From Streptomyces omiyaensis (GTDB taxonomy: Bacteria > Actinomycetota > Actinomycetes > Streptomycetales > Streptomycetaceae), in assembly GCF_014650895.1 (NCBI RefSeq), contig NZ_BMVV01000041.1, positions 1 to 43,177 of the forward strand: a DNA stretch of 43,177 bases, written 5' to 3'. A program made the translations under genes and the position numbers. Positions 23,872-31,418 of this stretch are shown here, piece after piece (positions within the stretch are counted from its first letter, which is position 1; each line of letters begins with the position of its first letter). The notes below the pieces were generated by a model. The model saw only the letters and a list, made by a program, of their open reading frames with translations. It made no database searches and was not told the origin of the DNA.

Positions 23872-26800
23872 ATGCTGGACACTCCCGAGGCCGTCGTCGA
23901 AGCGCTCCGCGAGAACCACGAGCGCCCCCACGGCCTGGCACGCACCGTCACCGCCGAGGAACTCGTCGAGGCCGCCGAGGCCTTCGAGAAGCCCGACGTG
24001 CTCGTCACCGCGCTCCTCGAACTCATGACGGCGTACGAGTTCACCGGCGAGCAGCGCAAGTCGCCCGTCGCCTTCGCCCGCATCCTCAAGCTGTGGGACT
24101 CCGCGCCCGACTCCTTCAGCCCCTACGAGGCCCACCAGGTCTTCTGGCGCTTCAAGTGGGTGACCACCTCCCTCCTCCAGGTGCCCGAGGTGCCGCTGAC
24201 GGCCATCGGCGGCTGGATCGACCAGATGCGCGAGCGGTACGAGGCCGCCGGCCACGGCGTCCAGCCCGTGGCCGCCATGCGCTACCACCTCGCCCACCAC
24301 ACCGGCACCGCCGCCGCCGACGCGTACGACCTCTGGGCCACCCGCCCCCGCACCGAGCTCAGCGACTGCGAGGCCTGCGAGACCCGGCACCACGCCTGGC
24401 ACCGCGTCGGCGAGGGCGACGACGCGGCGGCCCTCGACACCTGGCGGCCCGTCCTCGACGGCGACCAGGGGTGCAGCGAGGAACCGCAGATGAGCCAGGC
24501 CCGCGCCCTGCTGCCGCTGCTGCGCACCGGCCGCGTCGACGAGGCCCGCTCCCACCACCTCACCGGCTACCGCAAGGTGCGCGGCAACACCGGCATGCAG
24601 GCCGAGGTCGGCCTCCACCTGGAGTTCTGCGCCCTCTCCCGCAACGAGGGCCGCGGTCTGGAGATCCTCGCCGAGAACCGGCCGCTCTTCGAGGCGACCG
24701 GCGCCCCGCTCGACCGCCTCGCCTTCCTCACCGGCGTCGAGGTGCTGCTCGCCCGCCTCGTCGAGGACGGACACGAGGCCACCGCCGTCGCCGGCCCGCC
24801 CGGGCGCGACTGGACGGCCGCCGGACTCCTCGCCCACGTCCGCGCCGAGGCCGAACCCCTCGCCGCCGCCTTCGACGCCCGCAACGGCACCGGTGCCGTC
24901 GGCGACCGGCGCGGGGACCGGCTCGCCCGCCGCCCGCTGCTCGACGAGCCGCTCCCGCTCGGCCTGCGCGCCTCCGCCGGCGCCCGCGCGGTCACCCGCA
25001 CCCCCGGATCCGGCACCGGTTCCGCGTCGGCCGTCCCCGCCGCCGCCCGGATCGAGGTCCCCGACGACTACGCCGCTCTGGTGCGCGAGGCCCGCCGCCT
25101 GTCGCGCGACGGCCACCCCGGCGAGACCAGGCTCTGGACGCGGATCGCGGAGCTCCGCGCCGACGCCGCCGCGCCGCACGACGACGCCCTCGGTCCCGAG
25201 GAGCTCCTCCTGGCCGAACTCGCCGAGCACGACGCCCAGCGCCTCTGGCTGGCCGACCGCCACACCGGCGGAGTCGCCGAACTGGCCACCGCCATCGCCC
25301 GCTTCGAGAGCCTGGACATGCCCTGGCACGCCCTCTCCGCCCGGGCCCGCTCCCTCGCCTGGACGACCACCCCGGGCTCCCGCGACGGCGACGGGAGCGT
25401 CCGGGACCCCGCCGCGGCCCGGGCCGCCCTCGACGAGCTGAGCGCCCTCGCGGAGAAGCTGCTCGCCGAGACCCCCCTCGACGGCGAGCCGCTCGGTGCC
25501 GCGGAGGCCGCGTTCGGTGCCGACCTGCGCACCGAGCGCACCCTGGCGTACCTCTCCTTCCTCTACTCCGTGGCCTTCGCCGCGTACCAGGAACTGCTCG
25601 GCGTCCTGGCCCGGGAGGGCGACGGCGGCGAGGGCGACGGCGGGACAGGGACCGGGACGGAGGACGCGGGGGCCTCCCGGGACCCCGCCGGGGCGGCCGA
25701 ACGGTTCGAGCGGAGCGTCGGCGCCCTCCGCGCCGAGGCGCTCCGCCTCGGCCACCCGCACCAGAGCGCCAACGCCCGCCAGTTCCGCGCCGACGTGCTC
25801 ACCCGCCGGGGCGCCATGCCCGAAGCCGAACGGGAACTCCGCGAGGCCCTCCAGGACCTCGAAACCGCCGGCCGGCCCTGGCGCCGGCCGCGCCCGTCGG
25901 CCCTCCTTGCCCAGGTCCTGCTCGCCCAGGACCAGCCGCAGGAGGCGGTGGACCTGCTCCACGCCGCGCTCGCGGACGCCGTCGCGCACGACGACACCAC
26001 GTTCGCGGCCGCCCCGACGTACCTGCTGCTCGGGCACGCCTCCTCGCACCTCGGGGACCACGGCGGCGCCGTCCGCCACCTCTCCGAGGCCGCCGTCCGC
26101 TTCGACCAGGCGGACGAGCCCGGCAGCGCCACCGAGGCGCGCCTCCAGCTCGCGGACGTCCTCGCCCGCTCCGGCCGGCCGGCCGACGCCGTCGCCGTCC
26201 TGGAGTCGGTCCTCTCCGACGACGCGGCGTCCGGGGTCGACGCGCGCACCCTCGCCCAGGCCCGCCTGACCTTCGGCCGGGGCCTGCGCGAGCTGGACGA
26301 GTTCCTGCCGGCCGCCGAGGAGCTGCTCCGCCTCGCGGACACCGTCGCCGGCTGGCCGGAGGACGAGCGGGCCGGAGTCCTCACCCTGGTGGCCGCCGAG
26401 GCGGCGACCACCCTCGCCCTGGCCGGCCGCTGGGACGCCGCGGCGAAGGCGTACGAGCGAGCCGTGGCGGCCCACGCCGAGGCGCCCAACCCGCCGATCG
26501 TCCTGCTGATGATGCGCGAGTTCGCCCGTCTCACGCCGAAGGACCGGGACGGCGCAGGCGCACCCGCGCGGACCGCCGGGGACGGTGACGGGGCCGGAGC
26601 CGGAGAGGGGGCCGGGAGCGTCGCCGCCGACCCCGGGACGGAGGCCGCGCTGGAGTACCTGGCCGCCGCCGACGGGGTCCTCGCCGCGCTGCCCTCCGGG
26701 GACGAGGGCTTCGCCGTCTGGTACGAACGCGGCGAGATCCACTACCGGCGCGCCCGCGTCCTCGCCGAGGCCGGCCGCCACGAAGAGGCGCTGCCGGAGG

Positions 26801-27021
26801 CCGAGGCCGCCGTCGCCGCCCACGGCGAGGGCGGCGAGCAGGGCGAGCTGCCGCGCGCCGAGGCGGTCCGTGTCGCGGCCCTGATCGAAGGCAACGGCCT
26901 CGACCGCGCCAACGAGGCGATCGCCCGCCTCACGACGGCGTCGGCACGCTGCCGCGAGGCCGGCCATCCGGAGGCCGCCCAGGTCCTGGACGCCCTCCGC
27001 CAGGAGCTCATGTCCCGCTGA
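23872..27021 (+). CDS. Large TPR-repeat protein coupled to the HSP90 homologue
   Basis: ATG 23872 is immediately after the HSP90 stop codon; GGAA nearby is the only ribosome site, so coupling is likely. The 1049-aa protein is soluble and helical. Residues about 1-320 contain a first repeat block and S-D-C-E-A-C-E-T-R-H-H at 164-174, a possible metal site (C166, C169, H173, H174). An Ala/Arg/Gly linker at about 340-390 precedes long TPR-like arrays (for example AEAERELREALQDLETAGRP-type and AGRWDAAAKAYERAVAAHAE), interrupted by Gly/Asp-rich inserts near 585-600 and 895-920. No enzymatic motif was found. TPR proteins bind peptides or partners; here the obvious partner is the HSP90 homologue, making it a candidate co-chaperone or client adaptor. 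That role is inferred. Confidence 0.9.
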   Translation: MLDTPEAVVEALRENHERPHGLARTVTAEELVEAAEAFEKPDVLVTALLELMTAYEFTGEQRKSPVAFARILKLWDSAPDSFSPYEAHQVFWRFKWVTTSLLQVPEVPLTAIGGWIDQMRERYEAAGHGVQPVAAMRYHLAHHTGTAAADAYDLWATRPRTELSDCEACETRHHAWHRVGEGDDAAALDTWRPVLDGDQGCSEEPQMSQARALLPLLRTGRVDEARSHHLTGYRKVRGNTGMQAEVGLHLEFCALSRNEGRGLEILAENRPLFEATGAPLDRLAFLTGVEVLLARLVEDGHEATAVAGPPGRDWTAAGLLAHVRAEAEPLAAAFDARNGTGAVGDRRGDRLARRPLLDEPLPLGLRASAGARAVTRTPGSGTGSASAVPAAARIEVPDDYAALVREARRLSRDGHPGETRLWTRIAELRADAAAPHDDALGPEELLLAELAEHDAQRLWLADRHTGGVAELATAIARFESLDMPWHALSARARSLAWTTTPGSRDGDGSVRDPAAARAALDELSALAEKLLAETPLDGEPLGAAEAAFGADLRTERTLAYLSFLYSVAFAAYQELLGVLAREGDGGEGDGGTGTGTEDAGASRDPAGAAERFERSVGALRAEALRLGHPHQSANARQFRADVLTRRGAMPEAERELREALQDLETAGRPWRRPRPSALLAQVLLAQDQPQEAVDLLHAALADAVAHDDTTFAAAPTYLLLGHASSHLGDHGGAVRHLSEAAVRFDQADEPGSATEARLQLADVLARSGRPADAVAVLESVLSDDAASGVDARTLAQARLTFGRGLRELDEFLPAAEELLRLADTVAGWPEDERAGVLTLVAAEAATTLALAGRWDAAAKAYERAVAAHAEAPNPPIVLLMMREFARLTPKDRDGAGAPARTAGDGDGAGAGEGAGSVAADPGTEAALEYLAAADGVLAALPSGDEGFAVWYERGEIHYRRARVLAEAGRHEEALPEAEAAVAAHGEGGEQGELPRAEAVRVAALIEGNGLDRANEAIARLTTASARCREAGHPEAAQVLDALRQELMSR

Positions 27022-27043
27022 CCGACCGGCATCCGGCGCCACG

Positions 27044-27082
27044 GGGGCGGCTGCCCGGCCTTCGAGGCCGGGCCGCCGCCCC
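27044..27082. terminator. Terminator closing the HSP90-TPR operon
   Basis: Inner stem CCCGGCCT (27054-27061) with AGGCCGGG (27065-27072), extended by an outer stem 27044-27051 with 27075-27082. It lies between convergent stop codons and can serve both strands. Confidence 0.85.
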
Positions 27083-27099
27083 TGCGCCGTCCCGCCCGG

Positions 27100-27684
27100 T
27101 CAGCGGGCGCCGGCCGGCGGCGCGGTACCGGGCGCCGGCACGGCGGCCGGGGGAGGGGGAGGCGGGAGAGGCGAAGGGGAGGGGGGAAGCGGTGGCGGTG
27201 GCGGAGGCGGCGGGGGGCCGAGCGGCATCGGCGGGACACGGGGGCCGCGTTCGCGCGGCCCGGCCACCGGGGGAGGCGGCGGCGGGCCGGGAGGCAGGAC
27301 GCTCGCGCGGGGCCGGGGCCCCCGCGCCGGCGGACGGGCCGGCGGCGGGGGCTGGGGAGGGGGAGGGGGAGCTTCGCCCAGGGGCGGGAGGACCGGTCCG
27401 CCCGCCCGCAGGCGCGCGAGGGTGCGCTCGCGGCGGCGGCGGGCGTCGGGAGCCTCGACGCGCCCGAAGACGAACCGCACGGCGGCGGTTCCGGTGGTGC
27501 CGAAGACGTCCCCGACCGCGCCGAAGGCGAACCCGGTCGTCTCGACCGTGAGCAGCTCGTAGCCGAGGGCATGGGCGATGCTCCGGATCCGCTCCTTCCG
27601 GGAGGCGGGGACGGCGCGGGCGTCCAGCAGCAGTTCGACCCGGACGCTGTCGTCGAACCGTGCCCGGATCCCGTCGTCGTCCAC
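27100..27684 (-). CDS. Hypothetical protein with polyproline C-terminal half
   Basis: GTG 27684 gives 194 aa. The first 100 residues are compact and globular-looking: VDDDGIRARFDDSVRVELLL, then RIRSIAHALGYELLTVETTG and FGTTGTAAVRFVFGRV. They resemble no family I can name. From about residue 115 onward the chain is nearly all Pro with Arg, Gly and Ala, with many runs of 3-9 prolines. Such tails need elongation factor P and often act as extended spacers or SH3-like docking sites. Upstream in-frame starts as far as 27753 would add Arg-rich sequence. No signal peptide is present. The first half supports a real gene; the tail could partly reflect GC-rich drift. Confidence 0.6.
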   Translation of the reverse strand: MDDDGIRARFDDSVRVELLLDARAVPASRKERIRSIAHALGYELLTVETTGFAFGAVGDVFGTTGTAAVRFVFGRVEAPDARRRRERTLARLRAGGPVLPPLGEAPPPPPQPPPPARPPARGPRPRASVLPPGPPPPPPVAGPRERGPRVPPMPLGPPPPPPPPPLPPSPSPLPPPPPPAAVPAPGTAPPAGAR

Positions 27685-28026
27685 GTGCCACCGTCCCTCG
27701 GCGGGGGACCGGCGGACCGTCCGCCGTCCCCGTCCGTGCGGCGATCCTCGCACCCGGCGCGTCGTGTCGGCGAGTGATCGGTGGCCTGTTCCTTCCCTTG
27801 CGCGGCAGGGCGATCAAGGGCGGGGACCCCCACGGGGACGTGGCCCCGTCACCAGGTCCCGTGCCCGTGGCTGCTCGCGGCGGGCCTCCCCCGCCCGGGC
27901 GGGGGAGTCCGGCGGGCGGCCCTGCGCCGGCAAGTGGCCGGTTCCGCACTGCGGGCGGGCGGCCGGCGCACCCGCCGGGGAACGCCCGGGAGCGCGTTGT
28001 CGGTGCCCCGTGACACGATCACGGGC
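27685..28026. other. Divergent intergenic region with a 22-bp palindrome
   Basis: 342 bases without a credible gene, between the polyproline gene (minus) and the YunG-like gene (plus). A perfect palindrome at 27886-27907 (CTCCCCC GCCC with its mirror) could be an operator or a hairpin that insulates the two transcription units. Confidence 0.5.
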
Positions 28027-28455
28027 ATGACGCCTCTGCTCCTCTCCGACATCGAACGAGCCGTCCGCGACAGCTGGAGCGCCGAGACCTGCACGCCCGA
28101 GTACCGCGCGCGCTGGACCGAGGAGAACCCGGCGCGCGACCAGTGCGGGGTGACCGCGATGGTGGTCAACGACCTCCTGGGCGGCGAGCTGCTCCGCGGC
28201 GAGGTCCACGTGGCCGGCGAGCGCGTGGACCACCACTGGTGGAACCGCCTGGGCACGGGCGTCGAGATCGACCTGACCCGCGAGCAGTTCGGGCCGGAGG
28301 AGACCGTCACCGACGGCGTCGTCGTCCCCCGCCCGCCCTTCGAGGAGTGGCGCAGACTCCACGCGGAGTACGAGCTCCTGCGCGACCGCGTCCTGGACCG
28401 GCTCGGCCGGCGGGACGGGACGCCCGTCGCGACCGGAGGGGGCCTCCCGGCGTGA
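28027..28455 (+). CDS. YunG-family protein
   Basis: A 142-aa protein from ATG 28027; the region before it has only a weak GGG ribosome site. Conserved blocks of the YunG family are plain: NPARDQCGVTAMVVNDLLGG, ELLRGEVHVAGERVDHHWWN and GTGVEIDLTREQFGP. C, H and D residues in this order look like a cysteine-peptidase or NlpC-like arrangement (C in DQCGVT, H in DHHWWN, D in IDLT), but activity has not been shown as far as I know. It precedes the tandem dioxygenase genes by 145 bases, in the same direction. Confidence 0.85.
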   Translation: MTPLLLSDIERAVRDSWSAETCTPEYRARWTEENPARDQCGVTAMVVNDLLGGELLRGEVHVAGERVDHHWWNRLGTGVEIDLTREQFGPEETVTDGVVVPRPPFEEWRRLHAEYELLRDRVLDRLGRRDGTPVATGGGLPA

Positions 28456-28600
28456 CGCCCCCGGGGACGCTCCCCGCCGAACTGCGGGCGGGCGCGGGCG
28501 AGGACAAGAGCGGACGAGGACGAGAGCGGGTGAAGGGGTGCGCGGCCACGAGGGGCCGGGGCGCCCTCGGGATCCGATCCGAACAGGGGGGAACCGTTCG

Positions 28601-29872
28601 ATGGACCACAGGACAGAGCCGACAGAGCAGGCACGGCCGGGAGAGCTGACAGGGCCGGGGGAAGCCCGCGTCGAGGACGGGAACAACGTCCTGGTCGCGC
28701 CCGCCTCCATGCACGACCACGTCGTGATCAGGGACTTCTTCGGGACCACGATCACGCCGGAGGAGCTGGCCGGCGGTGCGCCCGACCTGGCGGGGAAGAC
28801 CGTCTACCTGTGCGGTGGCCCGGCGGGTCCCGCCGGCTCCCGCCCGCTCCGCGCGGCCGACCGGGTGTTCGCCGTCGAGGAGTCGTCGCACGGCGGCGGT
28901 GGGGCGGCCGGCGCCCCCCTGACCTCCGTCGGCCTCGGCCGGGTCCCCGTCCGCGTCCACGGCGTCGGCGTGTACTACCACCGCTACTTCGCACCCGAGG
29001 AGGACCACTTCGGGCGGATCCGCGCGGAGCACGCGTTCCAGTCGCTGAGGGAGTCCGACAAGGCCGGTACGGCCCGCCGCAGCGGCATCTACCTGACGCC
29101 CGTCGTCCGCACCGGCGACGCCCTGCATTTCCGTCTGCTGCGGTGCTCCACGAACCTCTCGGGCCCGACCGAGGGCTTCCGTCCCACCGACACGGGCATC
29201 GTCGACGCGCTGAACCGCGAGGCCGCCGCCGTCTTCCGGGACCACGCGCCGCTCAACCACGTCCTCGCCCAGACCTACCACAACACCCCCGCCACGCCGG
29301 AGCGGAAGCAGTCCAAGGCCAGGATCTCCTCCCACGCCGACAAGACCAAGGACATGCCCGTCAACGGCGTCATGGCCTTCTGCACCTTCTACGACGGCCT
29401 CGACCGGCTGCGTCCCCTGCCCGACGACCCCTTCGACCGCGGCGTCGGGAACACCAGCGCGCTGACCCGGCTCCACTTCCGCCTCAAGGAGCCCGCGGGC
29501 GAGGGGGGCGGGGCCGCCCTTCCGCCCCAGTTCACCCTGACCCTCCACCCCGGCTCGGTCTTCTTCATGCCCCTCTCCACCAACCGCCTGTACACGCACG
29601 AGATCCGGCCGTCGACGCTGGACGCCGACCTGCTGCCGACCCGGCTGGGGTACGTGGTGCGGTGTTCGAACGCCGAAGCCGTCCACGAGGACGGCCGGAC
29701 CTTCCTCAAGACGGCCGGGGGCCCGGTGGAGCTGGAACCGCCCACCCCGGCCGGGATGGACGAGCTGCGCGGGCTGTACGCCGAGGAGAACAGGAGCTCG
29801 TCCTTCGTCGACTACGGCGACGCCTTCACCTTCAGCATGAACGAGGGAGACTACGCTGCGCCCCGGATCTAG
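28601..29872 (+). CDS. AlkB-like 2OG-Fe(II) oxygenase, first of a tandem pair
   Basis: ATG 28601 gives 423 aa. The C-terminal half carries the double-stranded beta-helix signature of AlkB-like enzymes: iron ligands H245 and D247 in SSHADKTKDM, distal H333 in YTHEIRPS, and R348 and R354 in TRLGYVVRCS, spaced R-x5-R as in AlkB, for 2-oxoglutarate. The first 200 residues are not recognised, apart from a tryptophan-poor Gly-rich N-terminus and a VPVRVHGVGVYYHRYFAPEE block. It is predicted to hydroxylate or demethylate a substrate with O2 and 2-oxoglutarate, releasing succinate and CO2; the target is unknown. It overlaps the next gene by up to 17 bases, so the two are probably one translational unit. 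Confidence 0.85.
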   Translation: MDHRTEPTEQARPGELTGPGEARVEDGNNVLVAPASMHDHVVIRDFFGTTITPEELAGGAPDLAGKTVYLCGGPAGPAGSRPLRAADRVFAVEESSHGGGGAAGAPLTSVGLGRVPVRVHGVGVYYHRYFAPEEDHFGRIRAEHAFQSLRESDKAGTARRSGIYLTPVVRTGDALHFRLLRCSTNLSGPTEGFRPTDTGIVDALNREAAAVFRDHAPLNHVLAQTYHNTPATPERKQSKARISSHADKTKDMPVNGVMAFCTFYDGLDRLRPLPDDPFDRGVGNTSALTRLHFRLKEPAGEGGGAALPPQFTLTLHPGSVFFMPLSTNRLYTHEIRPSTLDADLLPTRLGYVVRCSNAEAVHEDGRTFLKTAGGPVELEPPTPAGMDELRGLYAEENRSSSFVDYGDAFTFSMNEGDYAAPRI

Positions 29873-30632
29873 GGTCTCGGACGAGATCCGCTCGTACTCC
29901 CTGTCCGCCGAGGCGAACCTCTTCGAGGAGCTGTCGGCGTCGGCCCGTCTCGAAGAGCTGGGAAAGGGGCGGCGCGGCGCCGTGCTCACCCGGGTCGACG
30001 AGGAGGGCGGCGTGCCCCTCGTCCGCACCACCACGCGGTACACCGCCCCGGCGCAGTGCTTCCGGCCGGTCCACGAACGGCTGGCACGGTGGATACGGGA
30101 ACGGGCGGCGCTCCCGCACGACTTCGACAACGCCCTCATCGAGAGCTACACGAACGCCTACAGGAGGATGGGCGCCCATTCCGACCAGGCCCTCGACCTC
30201 GCGGACGGGTCGTCCATCGCCGTCTTCTCCTGCTACCGGGACCCCGGAGCGGGCGCGCGGCGGACGCTGATCGTCGAAGAGAAGGGCGCCGGCGGCGAGA
30301 GCCTCGAGGTCCCCCTCGCGCACCACGGCGTCGTCGCCTTCTCCGTCGACGCGAACCGGCGGCTGCGGCACCGCATCGTCCTGGACGCGCCCGCGCAGGC
30401 GGCGGACAACCCGTGGCTGGGCGTGACGTTCCGCACCTCGAAGACCCTCCTGCGGTTCCGGGGCGGACACCCGTACCTTCCGTGGGGCGCGCGTCTCACA
30501 CAGGCCGACGAGGAGCAGCGGCGCGCGTTCCACCGGCTGCGCCGCCGCGAGAACGACGAGACGGACTTCACCTACCCCCCGCTGACGTACACCGTCAGCG
30601 AGAGCGACCTGGTGCCGCCGGTCCGGCCGTGA
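29856..30632 (+). CDS. AlkB-like 2OG-Fe(II) oxygenase, second of a tandem pair (apparent CTG start)
   Basis: From an inferred CTG at 29856, seven bases after GAGGGAG (29842-29848), the product is 258 aa. The iron/2OG pattern is present: H108 and D110 in MGAHSDQALDL, H172 in LRHRIVLD, and R193 and R200 in TFRTSKTLLRF. Between the in-frame stop at 29838 and GTG 29982 there is no ATG, GTG or TTG. A GTG start at 29982 would lose RSYSLSAEANLFEELSAS, which looks like the normal N-terminus of this family. So CTG, or an error, is likely. The frame differs from the upstream gene, hence coupling rather than fusion. The reaction is as for its neighbour; the substrate is unknown. Confidence 0.8.
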   Translation: MRPGSRVSDEIRSYSLSAEANLFEELSASARLEELGKGRRGAVLTRVDEEGGVPLVRTTTRYTAPAQCFRPVHERLARWIRERAALPHDFDNALIESYTNAYRRMGAHSDQALDLADGSSIAVFSCYRDPGAGARRTLIVEEKGAGGESLEVPLAHHGVVAFSVDANRRLRHRIVLDAPAQAADNPWLGVTFRTSKTLLRFRGGHPYLPWGARLTQADEEQRRAFHRLRRRENDETDFTYPPLTYTVSESDLVPPVRP

Positions 30633-30749
30633 GCGCCACGGCCCCGGCCGCGCACCGGCCGGGGCGGAGAGAGCGCCACCGCCCCGGCCGCGCACCGGTC
30701 GTGGCGGAGGGCGTCACCGTCCCGGCCGCGTACGGTCCCGGACGGGGCG
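30633..30749. repeat. Triplicated hairpin of 38-40 bp between convergent genes
   Basis: Three direct copies start near 30633, 30673 and 30711, each containing a CCGGCCGCG core with flanking complementary GC blocks. In copy 1, GCCCCGGCC pairs with GGCCGGGGC; copies 2 and 3 are diverged. The array fills the gap between the dioxygenase and tetR stop codons and likely terminates both. Confidence 0.8.
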
Positions 30750-31328
30750 TCAGAGCGCGGCGAGCCGGTCCACCAGCAGGTCCACCCTGACGTCGGTGTG
30801 CTCGGGAGGGAGCCGCCCGGACCGGGTCAGGGTGGCGAGTCCGTGGAGGGCCGCCCAGAACGTCTCGGTGAACAGTCCCGGGTGGACACCGTCGCCCGCC
30901 ACCTCGCCGAGGGTCTCCAGCAGGGCGGCGAAGGCGTCCTTCAGCGGCGCGGGGGTGTCCTCCCGGGCGAACGCCAGGCCGCCGTCGAGCCGGAACATGG
31001 CGTCGTAGACCGCCGGGTTGCGCACGGCGTAGTCGAGGTAGGCGCGGGCGAGCGCGGCGACCCGGGCCCGGGGGCCGTCGGCGGCGGAGGACGCGGCGCG
31101 CAGCGCCACGGCCATCTCGGCCGCTCCGTCGAGGGCGACGGCGCCGATGATCTCGCGCTTGCCGCGGAAGTGGCTGTAGAGGACGGGCTGGCTGTACTCG
31201 ATGCGCTCGGCGAGCCGGCGGGTGGTGACCGCGTCCCAGCCCTGCTCCTCGGCGAGTTCGCGGGCCGTGGCCACGATGAGGCGCTCGCGGCCCGCCCGCT
31301 CGCGCTCCTTGCGTTCCTGTACCGACAT
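30750..31328 (-). CDS. TetR-family transcriptional repressor
   Basis: A 192-aa protein from ATG 31328. Residues about 12-60 are the TetR helix-turn-helix: REELIVATA-type start, then ARELAEEQGWDAVTTRRLAE and IEYSQPVLYSHFRGKREIIG. The rest is the helical ligand-binding domain (FRLDGGLAFA; TETFWAALHGLATLTRSG, the WHG-type motif common to this subgroup). It probably represses itself and the divergent DUF1772 gene, because two copies of a palindromic CTAGCA-type site flank the shared promoter region. The inducer is unknown. Confidence 0.93.
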   Translation of the reverse strand: MSVQERKERERAGRERLIVATARELAEEQGWDAVTTRRLAERIEYSQPVLYSHFRGKREIIGAVALDGAAEMAVALRAASSAADGPRARVAALARAYLDYAVRNPAVYDAMFRLDGGLAFAREDTPAPLKDAFAALLETLGEVAGDGVHPGLFTETFWAALHGLATLTRSGRLPPEHTDVRVDLLVDRLAAL

Positions 31329-31337
31329 GTCTCGATG

Positions 31338-31350
31338 CTAGCACCGCTAG
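31338..31350. promoter_or_regulatory. TetR operator O1
   Basis: CTAGCACCGCTAG, ten bases upstream of the tetR start codon, an imperfect palindrome with one mismatch to O2 at 31389. Its position would block transcription of tetR. TetR binding is inferred from position and symmetry. Confidence 0.7.
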
Positions 31351-31376
31351 ACAATAGAGCGGCAGCAGTACTAGCG

Positions 31377-31404
31377 TTGCCTCATCAGCTAGCACTGCTA
31401 GATC
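31377..31404 (+). promoter_or_regulatory. Candidate promoter of the DUF1772 gene
   Basis: TTGCCT (31377-31382), 16-nt spacer, TAGATC (31399-31404). The -10 box overlaps operator O2, a normal layout for a repressed promoter. Box quality is moderate. Confidence 0.4.
31389..31401. promoter_or_regulatory. TetR operator O2
   Basis: CTAGCACTGCTAG is perfectly palindromic around its central base and repeats O1 with one change. The two centres are 51 bp apart, about five helical turns, so two dimers could bind the same face. Confidence 0.72.
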
Positions 31405-31418
31405 CTTGAGGGGGCGTC

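Noticed and set aside
22443..26588. Plus-strand open frame of about 1381 codons inside the HSP90 and TPR genes
   Set aside because: Arg/Pro/Ala-rich sequence in a second frame of the same bases with no recognisable motif.
20560..27042. Very long minus-strand open frame (about 2160 codons) opposite the HSP90-TPR genes
   Set aside because: Its composition is Val/Gly/Glu/Arg low-complexity with no domain, exactly what GC-rich antisense shadows produce. The plus-strand frames carry clear HSP90 motifs.
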